A stretch of DNA of 64,000 nt, from the NCBI RefSeq assembly GCF_007097145.1, contig NZ_VJVZ01000011.1, positions 1 to 64,000 on the forward strand, in the 5' to 3' direction. Below the pieces are notes generated by a model. It saw nothing but the letters and a program-made list of their open reading frames with translations. It ran no database searches and had not been told where the DNA came from. The translations under genes and the position numbers were made by a program. This document shows positions 51,589 through 60,895 of this stretch, in pieces. The stretch comes from Flavobacterium zepuense (GTDB lineage: Bacteria > Bacteroidota > Bacteroidia > Flavobacteriales > Flavobacteriaceae). Position 1 is the first letter of the stretch. Each line of letters begins with the position of its first letter.

Positions 51589-52608
51589 ATGATAGATAAG
51601 ATAAAGGATTACATAGCCGAAGCGGAAGCTTTTAAGGCGCATACTAAAGAAGAGCTTGAGGCTTTCAGGATTAAATTTTTAGGTAAGAAAGGTGTTTTAA
51701 ACGACTTTTTTGCCGAGTTTAAGAACGTTGCCGTAGAGCACAAAAAGGAGTTTGGACAGGTTATTAATAACCTTAAAAAAGCTGCAGAAGGTAAAGTTGC
51801 AGAAATTCAGGATGCGTTAGAGAGCAAAGAAGACACCAGTGGTGCCTACGGCGACCTTACGCGCCCCGGAGAACCCTTTACCGTGGGTTCGCGCCACCCA
51901 ATATCTATTGTAAAGAACCAGATAATTGATATTTTTTCTACCATTGGCTTTAACGTAAGCGAGGGTCCGGAAATTGAAGACGACTGGCATAACTTTACCG
52001 CGCTTAACCTGCCGGAATACCACCCGGCACGCGATATGCAGGATACCTTTTTTATACAAACCAACCCCGATGTGCTGCTAAGAACACACACTTCATCGGT
52101 ACAGGTGCGCTATATGGAAGAGAACAAGCCGCCTATACGTACCATTTCTCCGGGAAGGGTTTTTCGTAATGAGGCCATTTCGGCGCGTTCGCACTGTATT
52201 TTCCACCAGATTGAGGGCTTGTATATTGATAAGGATGTATCGTTTGCCGACCTGAAACAAACGCTTTTGTATTTTACAAAAGAGATGTTCGGCAAGAGTA
52301 AGATACGACTTCGCCCGTCGTACTTTCCGTTTACCGAGCCAAGTGCCGAGATAGACATTTACTGGGGCCTTAAAACAGAAACCGATTACCGTATTACTAA
52401 AGGTACCGGATGGCTGGAAATTGGCGGCTGCGGTATGGTAGACCCTAATGTACTTAAAAACTGCGGCATAGACCCGGTTAAGTATAACGGTTTTGCCTTT
52501 GGTATGGGTGTAGAGCGTATTGCTATGCTTTTATACGGTATAGGCGATATACGTATGTTTTACGAAAACGATGTGCGCTTCCTTGAGCAATTTAAGGCAA
52601 GCATATAA
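51589..52608 (+). CDS. pheS: Phenylalanine-tRNA ligase alpha subunit
   Basis: A 339-aa class II aminoacyl-tRNA synthetase subunit of standard length. An N-terminal coiled coil (~1-85) binds tRNA. Catalytic motifs: HTSSVQVR (~165), [19 protein letters not shown] (~188-206) and [10 protein letters not shown] (~305). Charges tRNA-Phe together with PheT, whose gene is not in the window. Own promoter and terminator. Confidence 0.96.
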   Translation: MIDKIKDYIAEAEAFKAHTKEELEAFRIKFLGKKGVLNDFFAEFKNVAVEHKKEFGQVINNLKKAAEGKVAEIQDALESKEDTSGAYGDLTRPGEPFTVGSRHPISIVKNQIIDIFSTIGFNVSEGPEIEDDWHNFTALNLPEYHPARDMQDTFFIQTNPDVLLRTHTSSVQVRYMEENKPPIRTISPGRVFRNEAISARSHCIFHQIEGLYIDKDVSFADLKQTLLYFTKEMFGKSKIRLRPSYFPFTEPSAEIDIYWGLKTETDYRITKGTGWLEIGGCGMVDPNVLKNCGIDPVKYNGFAFGMGVERIAMLLYGIGDIRMFYENDVRFLEQFKASI

Positions 52609-52615
52609 ATATAAG

Positions 52616-52640
52616 ATCCCGCCACTGGCGGGATTTTTTA
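52616..52640 (+). terminator. Terminator of pheS
   Basis: ATCCCGCC/GGCGGGAT perfect 8-bp stem with a 3-base loop followed by TTTTTT. Confidence 0.85.
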
Positions 52641-52701
52641 TGCATTCCCATGGGAGGTAGTTAATTAGTGGATTTTGTGTCGAGCGAAATTATCTCATTT
52701 A

Positions 52702-53943
52702 TTATTTACTTTCAAACCTGACATTCTGCGATAAAGGCTCACAGAGTGATTTGTTTACGATTTTTTCACGCATCATTTCCTTTTTATTGAAATGCCGAGA
52801 GATGTTTTGTACTATGTCAGTATAGTTATCAGTCCTTCCGTCTGCTTTTGGTTTTGTAAATTGATGATAAAATACCTTGATTGATAAGCAATTGTTGTGC
52901 TCGAAAATCTTGTTTAACAATATTCTGTCTGATAATCCACATGAATGTCCCATTATGTAAACTTGAAATTCTTCGGTCTCAATAAAGCTCAGCATTTTCT
53001 TATAGTTGGAATTTTGCAAGTATAGGAATGATTTTATATTTCTCAAATACTCGTTATCGTCCTTCTTTTCAATTGTTTTATAATCATCATCCATTTCATC
53101 ACCAAATCCAAAATTAATGGGATTGTCTTTATCATTCAACTTTCCATGAATTTGAATTACTTCATTTTCACCATAAATATTACTATCTGGATCATTCATT
53201 ATCAGAGCATAGTTGTCTACCGTAGGTGTGTAATTAAAATTTAAAAACAAATTCCTAACTTTATAATTATCGCTGGTTTTTAGTCCGGTTCGCTCTATTT
53301 TTTTATATTCATCAATCCAATCATTTACAAAAGCATAATCCTTGTCTCCAAATTCTGCTAAATACTTTTTACGTTGTTTTCTATAATTCAAATTAAAAAT
53401 ATCAATTGTGTTTTGATATTCAGTATGTCTCTCAAAATCGTAGAGGTTAGCCACATTTTCATGTAAATATTTTTCAAGTAAACTTTTTACTTGTTCAAAT
53501 TCCTCATGCAATTTTTTTACCTGATGATTGCTGTTGTTTTCCTTTAGACAATCCCTCAAAAGTTTGTAATATTCATTTTCAATATCAACCCAATTTTGAA
53601 CTGACTTTCTGTTGTTAATTATTTGAAAAAAACTATTATAGTAGGTGAAAGAATGGTTTTCATCATTGTAATAATTGTTTTCTTGAATGGTTACTAGGAA
53701 TTTTTCGAAAGCTGTATAAGAATTAATAGCTTTAAAGCTATTAACAATGCTTAAAGAGTAAATCCCAAATAAATTCAAATCAAACCGTAATAAATTATCT
53801 TCATAATATATACTATCGTTTGTGTTTTGTGAATGCAATTTTTTAAAAACCTTTTCCCAATACCAATCAATAAAGTGCCCATAACTCGTCGGCAGCCCAT
53901 GCGCCAAATCAAAACCATTTCCAATAATAACCAGTCTGTTCAT
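52702..53943 (-). CDS. AbiH-family abortive-infection protein
   Basis: A 413-aa protein with the AbiH start pattern MNRLVIIGNGFDLAHGLPT and a Rossmann-like N-terminus, SFLYLQNSNYKKMLSF in the C-terminal half and VYIMGHSCGLSD (~345-356), both typical of the family. AbiH acts in phage defence by abortive infection, mechanism unknown. The ATG at 53943 is preceded by AAGGAG (53950-53955) at 6 bases, a strong Shine-Dalgarno sequence that the neighbouring genes lack. The gene is visibly more AT-rich than its neighbours and sits alone between pheS and a hydrolase. Horizontal acquisition is likely. Confidence 0.88.
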   Translation of the reverse strand: MNRLVIIGNGFDLAHGLPTSYGHFIDWYWEKVFKKLHSQNTNDSIYYEDNLLRFDLNLFGIYSLSIVNSFKAINSYTAFEKFLVTIQENNYYNDENHSFTYYNSFFQIINNRKSVQNWVDIENEYYKLLRDCLKENNSNHQVKKLHEEFEQVKSLLEKYLHENVANLYDFERHTEYQNTIDIFNLNYRKQRKKYLAEFGDKDYAFVNDWIDEYKKIERTGLKTSDNYKVRNLFLNFNYTPTVDNYALIMNDPDSNIYGENEVIQIHGKLNDKDNPINFGFGDEMDDDYKTIEKKDDNEYLRNIKSFLYLQNSNYKKMLSFIETEEFQVYIMGHSCGLSDRILLNKIFEHNNCLSIKVFYHQFTKPKADGRTDNYTDIVQNISRHFNKKEMMREKIVNKSLCEPLSQNVRFESK

Positions 53944-53949
53944 TTCTAT

Positions 53950-53955
53950 CTCCTT
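53950..53955 (-). promoter_or_regulatory. Unusual Shine-Dalgarno sequence of the AbiH gene
   Basis: AAGGAG on the minus strand, 6 bases before the ATG. It fixes the start and contrasts with the A-rich, SD-less starts elsewhere in the window. Confidence 0.7.
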
Positions 53956-53991
53956 GAAAGTCAAATATAGATTATTTAACGAAACATTACG

Positions 53992-54022
53992 TTGCTGTAT
54001 TTGTAAGGATAGTATATTTTTG
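53992..54022 (+). promoter_or_regulatory. Promoter: TTG, 20 bases, TATTTTTG
   Basis: The best full match in the window to the Bacteroidetes -33/-7 pair, with TTG at 53992-53994 and the -7 element at 54015-54022, in front of the hydrolase gene. Confidence 0.5.
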
Positions 54023-54067
54023 TAGCTCGCGTTACAAACTTTTCGACTTTAAGACTTTCGGCTCATT

Positions 54068-54847
54068 TTGAAACTACAGTACAAAAATATCGACATCAAC
54101 TACACCGAAACCGGCAAAGGCACGGCCCTTGTACTGCTGCATGGTTTTTTAGAGAACAGTACCATGTGGGACTTTTTTGTGCAGGAGTATTCTAAAAAGT
54201 ATCGTGTAATTACGGTAGATCTTTTAGGACATGGCGATACCGGCTGCCTGGGCTACGTACACAGTATGGAAGATATGGCCGATGCAGTTAATGCCGTACT
54301 GGGCGAACTCCGCATTCGCAAGGCTATACTAATGGGGCACTCTATGGGTGGGTATGTGGCTTTGGCTTTTGCCGAATTATACCCCGATATGGTTAAGGGC
54401 ATTGTATTGCAAAACAGTAGCGCCCTTGCCGATAGCGATGAGCGTAAAGCCAACCGCGACCGTGCTATTAAAGCCGTAAAGCAAAACTATACTGCTTTTG
54501 TGCGCATGAGCATTGCCAACCTTTTTAGCGAGGACAACCGCGAAAAATTTGCTCCTGAGATTGAAGACCTGCGCGACCAGGCTGTAAAAACGCCGCTACA
54601 GGGCATTATAGCGGCGCTTGAAGGCATGAAAGTACGCAAAGACCGCGAAGTACTGCTGCATTTTTCTCCCTACCCTATACTGCTTGTATTGGGCGAAAAA
54701 GACCAAAGCCTTGTATATACCGAACACGCCCCACAGGTAGAAGGCACCGCTGTAAAGCTAATTACCTACCCGCACGGGCACATGAGCCATATAGAAAGCC
54801 GTGATGCCTTGCTAAAAGAAACACTGGAGTTTTTTAAGGGCTGCTAA
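54068..54847 (+). CDS. Alpha/beta hydrolase
   Basis: A 259-aa hydrolase: oxyanion motif LLHGF (~23-27), nucleophile GHSMGG (Ser ~93), acid in the LVLGEKDQ stretch and catalytic His in GHMSHIE. Substrate unknown. The start appears to be TTG at 54068. A stop codon lies in frame at 54050, no ATG occurs between it and the conserved N-terminus, and a promoter ends about 45 bases upstream. Confidence 0.85.
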   Translation: MKLQYKNIDINYTETGKGTALVLLHGFLENSTMWDFFVQEYSKKYRVITVDLLGHGDTGCLGYVHSMEDMADAVNAVLGELRIRKAILMGHSMGGYVALAFAELYPDMVKGIVLQNSSALADSDERKANRDRAIKAVKQNYTAFVRMSIANLFSEDNREKFAPEIEDLRDQAVKTPLQGIIAALEGMKVRKDREVLLHFSPYPILLVLGEKDQSLVYTEHAPQVEGTAVKLITYPHGHMSHIESRDALLKETLEFFKGC

Positions 54848-54881
54848 AAACAGTTTTAAGTCGCAGTTTTCAGTAATCAGC

Positions 54882-55733
54882 CTAATATGTCTTGGTCATA
54901 TCCTCATCAACCACAATGATAAAGTCGGCCTGCTTAAGGTGCTCAGCTTCCAGTTTATTGATATCTTTTTGAGATACGGCTGCAATGGTTAGTATTTTAA
55001 CCGATGATTTTTCTTTCTTTAAATACCAGTTAATACCCTCAAAATTATCGCTGTGGTAGCTGCCGTTGTAGTGTACAAAAATAGTTCCCTCTTTTAGGTT
55101 TTGCGCTATGTTGTGCCCCATGGTAGCATCTTTTACCGCCTGTGCTTTAGGCAGGTTATCACCACCGTGACCGCCGCTCATTTCCAGCATTTTTACATAA
55201 CCGCGCAGGGTAGCATCATAGGCAATAGGCAGGGGCGCAATCCAGGCTTTTTCTTCTGGGGTAAGGGAGTTTAAAGATTCCAACCCTTTCTTGTACACCT
55301 GGCTGGCATAGCGGCGCGGTATGTTGGTTGCAATAAAAGGGAAGCGCTTTTCTTTAGCCAAGTCAACCAATGGTTTATAGTCGGTTTTGTGGTTTTTCCA
55401 AAGGCGGGCCAAGCTGTCAAACACCTGTTGGTCTATTGCGCCTGCAAGGTATTGGTTAAGCTGTTGCTGGTTGTCGGCCTCTATCATTTCTGCGCCGAGC
55501 ACAAGGGGCTTGGTGGAAGCAAGGTCTTTTGTGAATTCAAGCTGAAGCCAGTGCACCATAGCATTGTCATGCTCTTCGCCAAAAAGCACCACCTGCGCAT
55601 CAGCGGCGGCCTTTAGCAACTTTTTATAGGTAGTTTGCTTGCCGTCTTTAGTGTATAATTGGTAACCCTGTTTGTCCTGCGCTGTAGCGGTAAACCCAAT
55701 GACCAATACAATAAGTATAGCGTATAATTTCAT
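54882..55733 (-). CDS. ChaN-family heme-binding-type protein
   Basis: A 283-aa protein with a signal peptide (~1-18, cut near TATA|QDK) and the ChaN pattern VVLFGEEHDNAMVHWLQLEF (~49-68), plus FVHYNGSYHSDNFEGI (~225). ChaN proteins are iron-regulated and bind heme in Campylobacter. Here no lipobox is seen, so it is probably periplasmic. A functional tie to the hmu operon at 9-12.7 kb is possible but inferred. Confidence 0.82.
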   Translation of the reverse strand: MKLYAILIVLVIGFTATAQDKQGYQLYTKDGKQTTYKKLLKAAADAQVVLFGEEHDNAMVHWLQLEFTKDLASTKPLVLGAEMIEADNQQQLNQYLAGAIDQQVFDSLARLWKNHKTDYKPLVDLAKEKRFPFIATNIPRRYASQVYKKGLESLNSLTPEEKAWIAPLPIAYDATLRGYVKMLEMSGGHGGDNLPKAQAVKDATMGHNIAQNLKEGTIFVHYNGSYHSDNFEGINWYLKKEKSSVKILTIAAVSQKDINKLEAEHLKQADFIIVVDEDMTKTY

Positions 55734-56023
55734 GCTTTATTTATAAAGAGTATGAATAATGCTGCTAAAGTACATGTTTGGGCTGAAATACACTAAATAA
55801 AAACGATTTAGCTGAATTTAAGAAATTAGTGCTAATTCGTGTCTAAAAAGATCTGACACGAATTCCACAAATTTTCACCAATAAAAAAAGGATGTTTAAA
55901 AAAATATTCAGTGTAGGTTTGTATAAAATATCAATCTTTTAAAAATTAGTGCCATTTGTGTAATTCGAGGCAAAAAGCAGCACGTGGCGGGCAAACATTG
56001 GCAGGCTGTGGTATATTAATCCG
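55734..56023. repeat. Repeat-rich gap with gacacgaatt hairpin
   Basis: AATTCGTGTC (55834-55843) pairs perfectly with GACACGAATT (55855-55864). The core matches the hairpin at 47853-47911. A degenerate copy (aaaaattagtgccatttgtgtaattcg) lies near 55940-55970. No gene is visible. Confidence 0.6.
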
Positions 56024-56031
56024 TAAATTTG
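56024..56031 (+). promoter_or_regulatory. -7 element (TAAATTTG) for HMG-CoA synthase
   Basis: An exact TAnnTTTG match, 21 bases before the ATG at 56053; TTG at 55998-56000 may be the -33 element. Confidence 0.5.
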
Positions 56032-56052
56032 TGTTTCTTCAAAACTAAAACA

Positions 56053-57414
56053 ATGACCACCGGAATAGACGCTATTGCCTTTGATATTGCTAAAATACAC
56101 CTCCCTGTAAAAACCCTTGCCGGGGCGCGTAACATAGACCCTGATAAGCTCGAAAAAGGGCTTGGCCTTATAAAAATGACGTTGCCCGATGCACACCAGG
56201 ATGCGGTGGTGTTTGGTGCCAATGCCCTTACCCGCCTTATTACTGATAATACTATTAACCCCGCCGAAATTGCCCGTATTTATGTGGGTACCGAGAGCGG
56301 GATTGACAGCTCTAAGCCCATAGGATCCTTTTTAGTAAGCCTCATGGAGCAGAAATTTGGGCATAACACGTTTGCCGGATGCGATACGGTAGATTTTACC
56401 TTTGCCTGCATAGGCGCAGTAGATGCCCTGCACAACTGCCTCGATTTTATAAGGCTTAACCCCGGTAAAAAAGCTATTGTGGTGGCTACCGACATTGCCA
56501 AATACGACCTTGAAAGTACCGGCGAATATACCCAGGGTGCAGGCGCCATAGCTATGTTGGTAACCGAGAGCCCCCGCATTATTGCTTTCGACAATAACTG
56601 GGCGGTAAGTACTAAAGGGGTGTTCGACTTTTTTAAACCGTACCGAGCGCTGACCAAACAGCAAATTACAAATATTGAGGCTAACGAGCCGTGGTTTGAC
56701 AACTTGGAGCGCGTTATAGAAATTCATAAAGACCAGCCGGTGTTCGACGGCCAGTACAGCAACGTTTGCTATACCGACCGTACCCGCGAGGCCTACAACA
56801 GCTTTAAAAAACTTACCAATACAACAGGATCGTTATACAATACGTGGGAGGGCATTATGATGCACTTGCCGTATGCCTACCAGGGCCGCCGCATGTTCGC
56901 CGAGCTTTTTGCGCTCGACGCGGATACCCCGCTGTTAACGGGCAACGAAGACCCTGCTGATTACCAAAACCGTGTGAGGGAAATTAGCAAAAGTGATGAT
57001 TATAAGGCGTTTGTTGCCCAAAAGCTGCAACCTGCCGAAGAGGCTTCATCGTTAATAGGCAACCTGTATACCGGGTCGGTTTTTATGGGGTTCCTTTCGG
57101 CTATAGCCCGATATGCGGAAACGGGGAGAGATGCTACCGGCAAAACCATAGGCTTTTTGGCGTATGGCAGCGGCTCTAAAAGCAAGGTATTTCAGGGTAC
57201 GTTACAACAAGGCTGGAAGGCCGCAGCACAAAATGCCCGCCTGTTTGAAAACCTTGCGCAAAGCTACGCCATAGATTTTGAAGCCTACCAAAAACTGCAC
57301 AAAAAAGAGCAGGACTTCAGCATCCTAGCCCCGGTAAACGAATGGGTTTTAGATACCATAGAAGATACGCTGCCTAACCTTATTGGCGCACGCTATTATA
57401 AATGGGTAGAGTAG
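56053..57414 (+). CDS. Hydroxymethylglutaryl-CoA synthase
   Basis: A 453-aa thiolase-fold enzyme of HMG-CoA synthase type: active Cys119 in DFTFACIGAVDAL, GEYTQGAGAIAML (~158-170) and the C-terminal AYGSGSKSKVFQG (~373). It condenses acetyl-CoA with acetoacetyl-CoA for the mevalonate route to isoprenoids, which many Flavobacteriaceae use. The start at MTTGIDAIAFD (56053) fits the promoter. Single gene. Confidence 0.9.
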   Translation: MTTGIDAIAFDIAKIHLPVKTLAGARNIDPDKLEKGLGLIKMTLPDAHQDAVVFGANALTRLITDNTINPAEIARIYVGTESGIDSSKPIGSFLVSLMEQKFGHNTFAGCDTVDFTFACIGAVDALHNCLDFIRLNPGKKAIVVATDIAKYDLESTGEYTQGAGAIAMLVTESPRIIAFDNNWAVSTKGVFDFFKPYRALTKQQITNIEANEPWFDNLERVIEIHKDQPVFDGQYSNVCYTDRTREAYNSFKKLTNTTGSLYNTWEGIMMHLPYAYQGRRMFAELFALDADTPLLTGNEDPADYQNRVREISKSDDYKAFVAQKLQPAEEASSLIGNLYTGSVFMGFLSAIARYAETGRDATGKTIGFLAYGSGSKSKVFQGTLQQGWKAAAQNARLFENLAQSYAIDFEAYQKLHKKEQDFSILAPVNEWVLDTIEDTLPNLIGARYYKWVE

Positions 57415-57419
57415 TTGTA

Positions 57420-57600
57420 TTCTTTTGTCTTGAAATAAAAGAATCAAAAATTCAAGCTCTAACTTCTTATGCTACAAAATATAAGTTTCGGCTAAATCAT
57501 TTGAACTCGCTACGCTCAGACAGCAAATGATTCTTAACGCCTCAACTTTTATTTTGTTTACGCAACGAAGTTTAAGGCCTTAGCTACACTCATACGCTCG
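57420..57600. repeat. Dispersed ~180-bp repeat, copy 2
   Basis: Inverted counterpart of 17881-18063; see that entry. It lies just after the HMG-CoA synthase stop. The rest of the gap up to 57711 holds no gene. Confidence 0.8.
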
Positions 57601-57711
57601 TTTGGTTACTGATATAAGTAAAAATAGTGTCGCACGGGCTTGCCGTAGTGTGGCGCTATCTTTATTAAGATGAGTGCTCAGATAAAAAAAGAAGCATGGG
57701 TATCAACAATA

Positions 57712-60612
57712 TTAATGCGCCTCAACATCAGCATCCCTGGCAACAGCTTCTAAGAACGCGGCAAAATTATCTTCACCCGCTACATTGAGCTTTTTACGGA
57801 TGCGGTAACGGGCATTCTCAATACCCCTAAGGGAAATACCCAGCAGCGGGGATATCTCTTTATTGCTCAGGTTCATTTTTACAAAGGCACACAGGCGCAG
57901 CTCGCGCTTGGTAAGCGTGGGATTTAACTCTTTCAGGCGCTCAAAAAAATTGTGGTGCACTTTTTCGAAATTCACGTCGAATACCTCCATGTATTCTTCG
58001 CCAATTTTGTGCTGATTCAATTTCTGGAAAATTTGCAGCAGCTTCTTGCGCGACTCTTCATTTTTAACATAGTCCTTAAGTTCTTTAAGGTCAGATGTCA
58101 GCTCGCTAAAAATATCTTTCTTCTGTACCAAGAGCAGTGTGTAGTTGGCCAGTTCCTTGCTCTTGTTTATAACATCTTCTTCCAGCGTAAGCTTATCTTT
58201 CCTGATTGCCTCCTTATCGCGTTGCAGTTTTAGCTGCTCTACTTCCAGCTCCAGGAGTTTTTTGCTTTGCTCGGCTTCACGGCGGGTTTTGTTGCGCTCG
58301 TGGCGGATGCGTTTTTTAACCAGTGCACGTATGCCCAGTACAATTAAGATACCTACTACGGCATACAGCAAATATGCCAGTATCGTTTGGTACCATTTAG
58401 GCACAATGGTAAAAGTGTACTGGGTTTCGGAGCCAGGCAGCCCCGCAGTGTTACGGCTCTTTACCTTAAAGGTGTAGGTGCCGGGGCGCAGGTGGGTATA
58501 TTCTTTATACGCAATGTTTTGCCAAGCGCTCCAAACCTGATCTACATTATCTAATATATAGCTATATTGTATTTGCGTGCCGTGTGTCATTTTTGGGGCA
58601 GCAAAATCAAAGCGGAGGATGTCGGTCTGATTGGGCAATACCTGTGGCTCACCGTTGCGGCTAAAAAGGGGCAGGAGTTCCTGCTTTTGGTTTTTAGAAT
58701 ACGACACCTGGGTAATTACCGTAGCGATACCGGGGTTTGCATTGGGGTTATCAACAGTATACAAAAATAAGCCATTGGTGGTGCCAAAAAGCATCCTGCC
58801 GTTAGCCAGCGACACAAGGCATTCCATCCCCCTGTTAAAGCTGCCTTTAAGGTTAAGGAACAGGTCTTTGTGCAGTTCGGGGCTCTTTTCGGCAGTGTAA
58901 AAGTAACCGGCCTCGTCATCCTGTACAAACCAGGTGCGGTTGCCCGATTGCACCAGCTTGCGGGTATTTTTTGCAGGGTCTAATATGGCATTAAGCCGTG
59001 CGTGCGGTACAAATCGGTTTTGTTGCTGGTTAAAGGTATAAATACCGGTATTGGTAGTAAAAACAATATCGTTTTGCCAACGGAATACATTAACGTTAAA
59101 CGAATTCTTTAACCCGTTCTTAGTGGTAAAATGGTCAACTGAATTTACACGCGAATACGACGGGTCGATACGAATGCGGAATACCCCCTGGTAGCCGTGG
59201 CACACCCAGTAGGTGCCTGGTTCGCTGGTAGGCATAATATCGCGCGCCGAAACATTAAAGCCTGCGATCTTGGGGTGCATTACCCATTCATTGCCTTTTT
59301 TTTCTAAAAGATACAATCCGTTATAGTGCGATGCCAGGTAGAAGCCGGGCTTTTCGGCAATGGGGGTAACCTTCCATAAATCGGCATTGGTGCCTATGCG
59401 GGCTGCTGTGCCGTTATCAATTTTAAAAAGGCCATTGTCATGGGATGCTATAACATCGCCGTCCAGCAATTGTACCGACCACGTTTGGCCCTGCAGGCCT
59501 GCTATTTTTTTAAAGTCTGACGGTGATGCCGGTGCTTCCTCATTAAAAGGGGCATAATACACACCCTCTGTTGTGGCGAGGTACAGGGTGCCGTTAGCAG
59601 AAAGCGCATCATAAACAGATGCTTTATTAAAAAGTGATGTATAAGGCGACTTAAAGTCGATGTACGCAAGGCCGTTATTTTGCAGCACCCAGATATTATT
59701 GTCTTTAGCGCGGTAAAGGCCGTGTATGGCACTCTCCTGCAACGAACGGAATATAGTAGGTTTGTGTATAACCTCTCCGTTTTGCATCACTAAAATGATC
59801 TTGGAACCTACGGTGCCAATAAACAGCGTGCCGTTGCTGTAGGTTACAGCGCCCGAAACCTCATCGCGCTCGCCCTGCGCAAATACATTGGTAAGCAACT
59901 CCATTTTCCCGGTAGCCACAACCCCTTTATAAACCGACCCCTGCACCGTAACCGCTATAAGCTGGCCGTGGGCATTGCCGGGAAGCAGCGACACAATATC
60001 TTCGTTATTATATTCGGATGGGTTAAAGGCTACGGTAAGCTGCCTTTTGGCAGTGTCGAGCTTAAGCAGCCCGTGGTTAGTTTCCTGCACAAGGTAATCG
60101 CCGCCTACAAGTGCGCTGTAAGTAAAAGAACTGCTTGTGGGTATATGTGTGGCGGTTTTGCCCTGGGTAATGATAACCTCATTAAAAGCACGGTACAGTA
60201 GCATATTGTCCAGGCTTTGTATGTCCCAGATGTTCTCTATGTTACGGCCCTCAAGCTGTAGGTCGGCCACTATGGAAGTGTAACTGTACCGTCCGCTTTT
60301 ATCTTTGGTAATGGTGCCAGCCTCGTTGTAGCCACCGGCATATATCTTTCTGTTCTTACCGGCGGCAAGGCTGCGTACCGATGAGTTATTGGGCAATATC
60401 ACCTTTTGCCAGTGCTCGCCATCAAAAATTACCACACCATCGTTATTGCCAAAAAACAGCGTACCCGATGCATCTTCGCAGGCAGTCCAAAACTGGGTAT
60501 CTGCATTAAAGTCGGCGCGGGTGTACTGGCGTATCTTTACATTATTGCTCTGTGCCCATACTGTAAGGTTACAAAATAATACCGATAGGAATATAAAAAT
60601 GGTTTTACTCAT
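57712..60612 (-). CDS. Triple-tyrosine propeller/LuxR-type transcriptional regulator
   Basis: A 966-aa one-component regulator: signal peptide (~1-20), a periplasmic beta-propeller of two-component-regulator repeats (~25-680), a Y_Y_Y domain (YKEYTHLRPGTYTFKVKSRN, ~715), one membrane helix (~750-770), a coiled coil (~775-850) and a C-terminal LuxR/GerE-type helix-turn-helix (LTKRELRLCAFVKMNLSNKE, ~900). No histidine kinase domain is present. It should sense a periplasmic ligand, probably a glycan, and act directly on DNA. Divergent from the GH30-GH3 genes, which are the likely targets. Confidence 0.88.
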   Translation of the reverse strand: MSKTIFIFLSVLFCNLTVWAQSNNVKIRQYTRADFNADTQFWTACEDASGTLFFGNNDGVVIFDGEHWQKVILPNNSSVRSLAAGKNRKIYAGGYNEAGTITKDKSGRYSYTSIVADLQLEGRNIENIWDIQSLDNMLLYRAFNEVIITQGKTATHIPTSSSFTYSALVGGDYLVQETNHGLLKLDTAKRQLTVAFNPSEYNNEDIVSLLPGNAHGQLIAVTVQGSVYKGVVATGKMELLTNVFAQGERDEVSGAVTYSNGTLFIGTVGSKIILVMQNGEVIHKPTIFRSLQESAIHGLYRAKDNNIWVLQNNGLAYIDFKSPYTSLFNKASVYDALSANGTLYLATTEGVYYAPFNEEAPASPSDFKKIAGLQGQTWSVQLLDGDVIASHDNGLFKIDNGTAARIGTNADLWKVTPIAEKPGFYLASHYNGLYLLEKKGNEWVMHPKIAGFNVSARDIMPTSEPGTYWVCHGYQGVFRIRIDPSYSRVNSVDHFTTKNGLKNSFNVNVFRWQNDIVFTTNTGIYTFNQQQNRFVPHARLNAILDPAKNTRKLVQSGNRTWFVQDDEAGYFYTAEKSPELHKDLFLNLKGSFNRGMECLVSLANGRMLFGTTNGLFLYTVDNPNANPGIATVITQVSYSKNQKQELLPLFSRNGEPQVLPNQTDILRFDFAAPKMTHGTQIQYSYILDNVDQVWSAWQNIAYKEYTHLRPGTYTFKVKSRNTAGLPGSETQYTFTIVPKWYQTILAYLLYAVVGILIVLGIRALVKKRIRHERNKTRREAEQSKKLLELEVEQLKLQRDKEAIRKDKLTLEEDVINKSKELANYTLLLVQKKDIFSELTSDLKELKDYVKNEESRKKLLQIFQKLNQHKIGEEYMEVFDVNFEKVHHNFFERLKELNPTLTKRELRLCAFVKMNLSNKEISPLLGISLRGIENARYRIRKKLNVAGEDNFAAFLEAVARDADVEAH

Positions 60613-60661
60613 AGATTATAAGGCTTGTGCTGCGCCCGAAAACGATGTAAAATTAGCGGAT

Positions 60662-60684
60662 TTTACCGTAATTTTTACGGTAAA
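60662..60684. promoter_or_regulatory. 10-3-10 palindrome between regulator and glycosidase genes
   Basis: TTTACCGTAA, 3 bases, TTACGGTAAA: a perfect inverted repeat 50 bases before the regulator ATG and about 210 before the GH30 ATG. Its form suits a dimeric operator; it could also fold in the regulator's mRNA leader. Confidence 0.55.
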
Positions 60685-60895
60685 TTTATAAAAAAGTGTA
60701 TAAAAATAGTTGTTATACTTTTTTGTACTTCAATATCTTATAAAAAAAAGGTAGTATTTTGAGTAGGGGTGTTGAGTATTGGCGTAAACAAAGTGTACCG
60801 CTATTTTTTAAATGCAAATTATATAACACTAATTTAGCATTGCTAAAAACCCGGTGTAGGGTTGCCGCACTACTGTTATAAAACTACAATAATAC

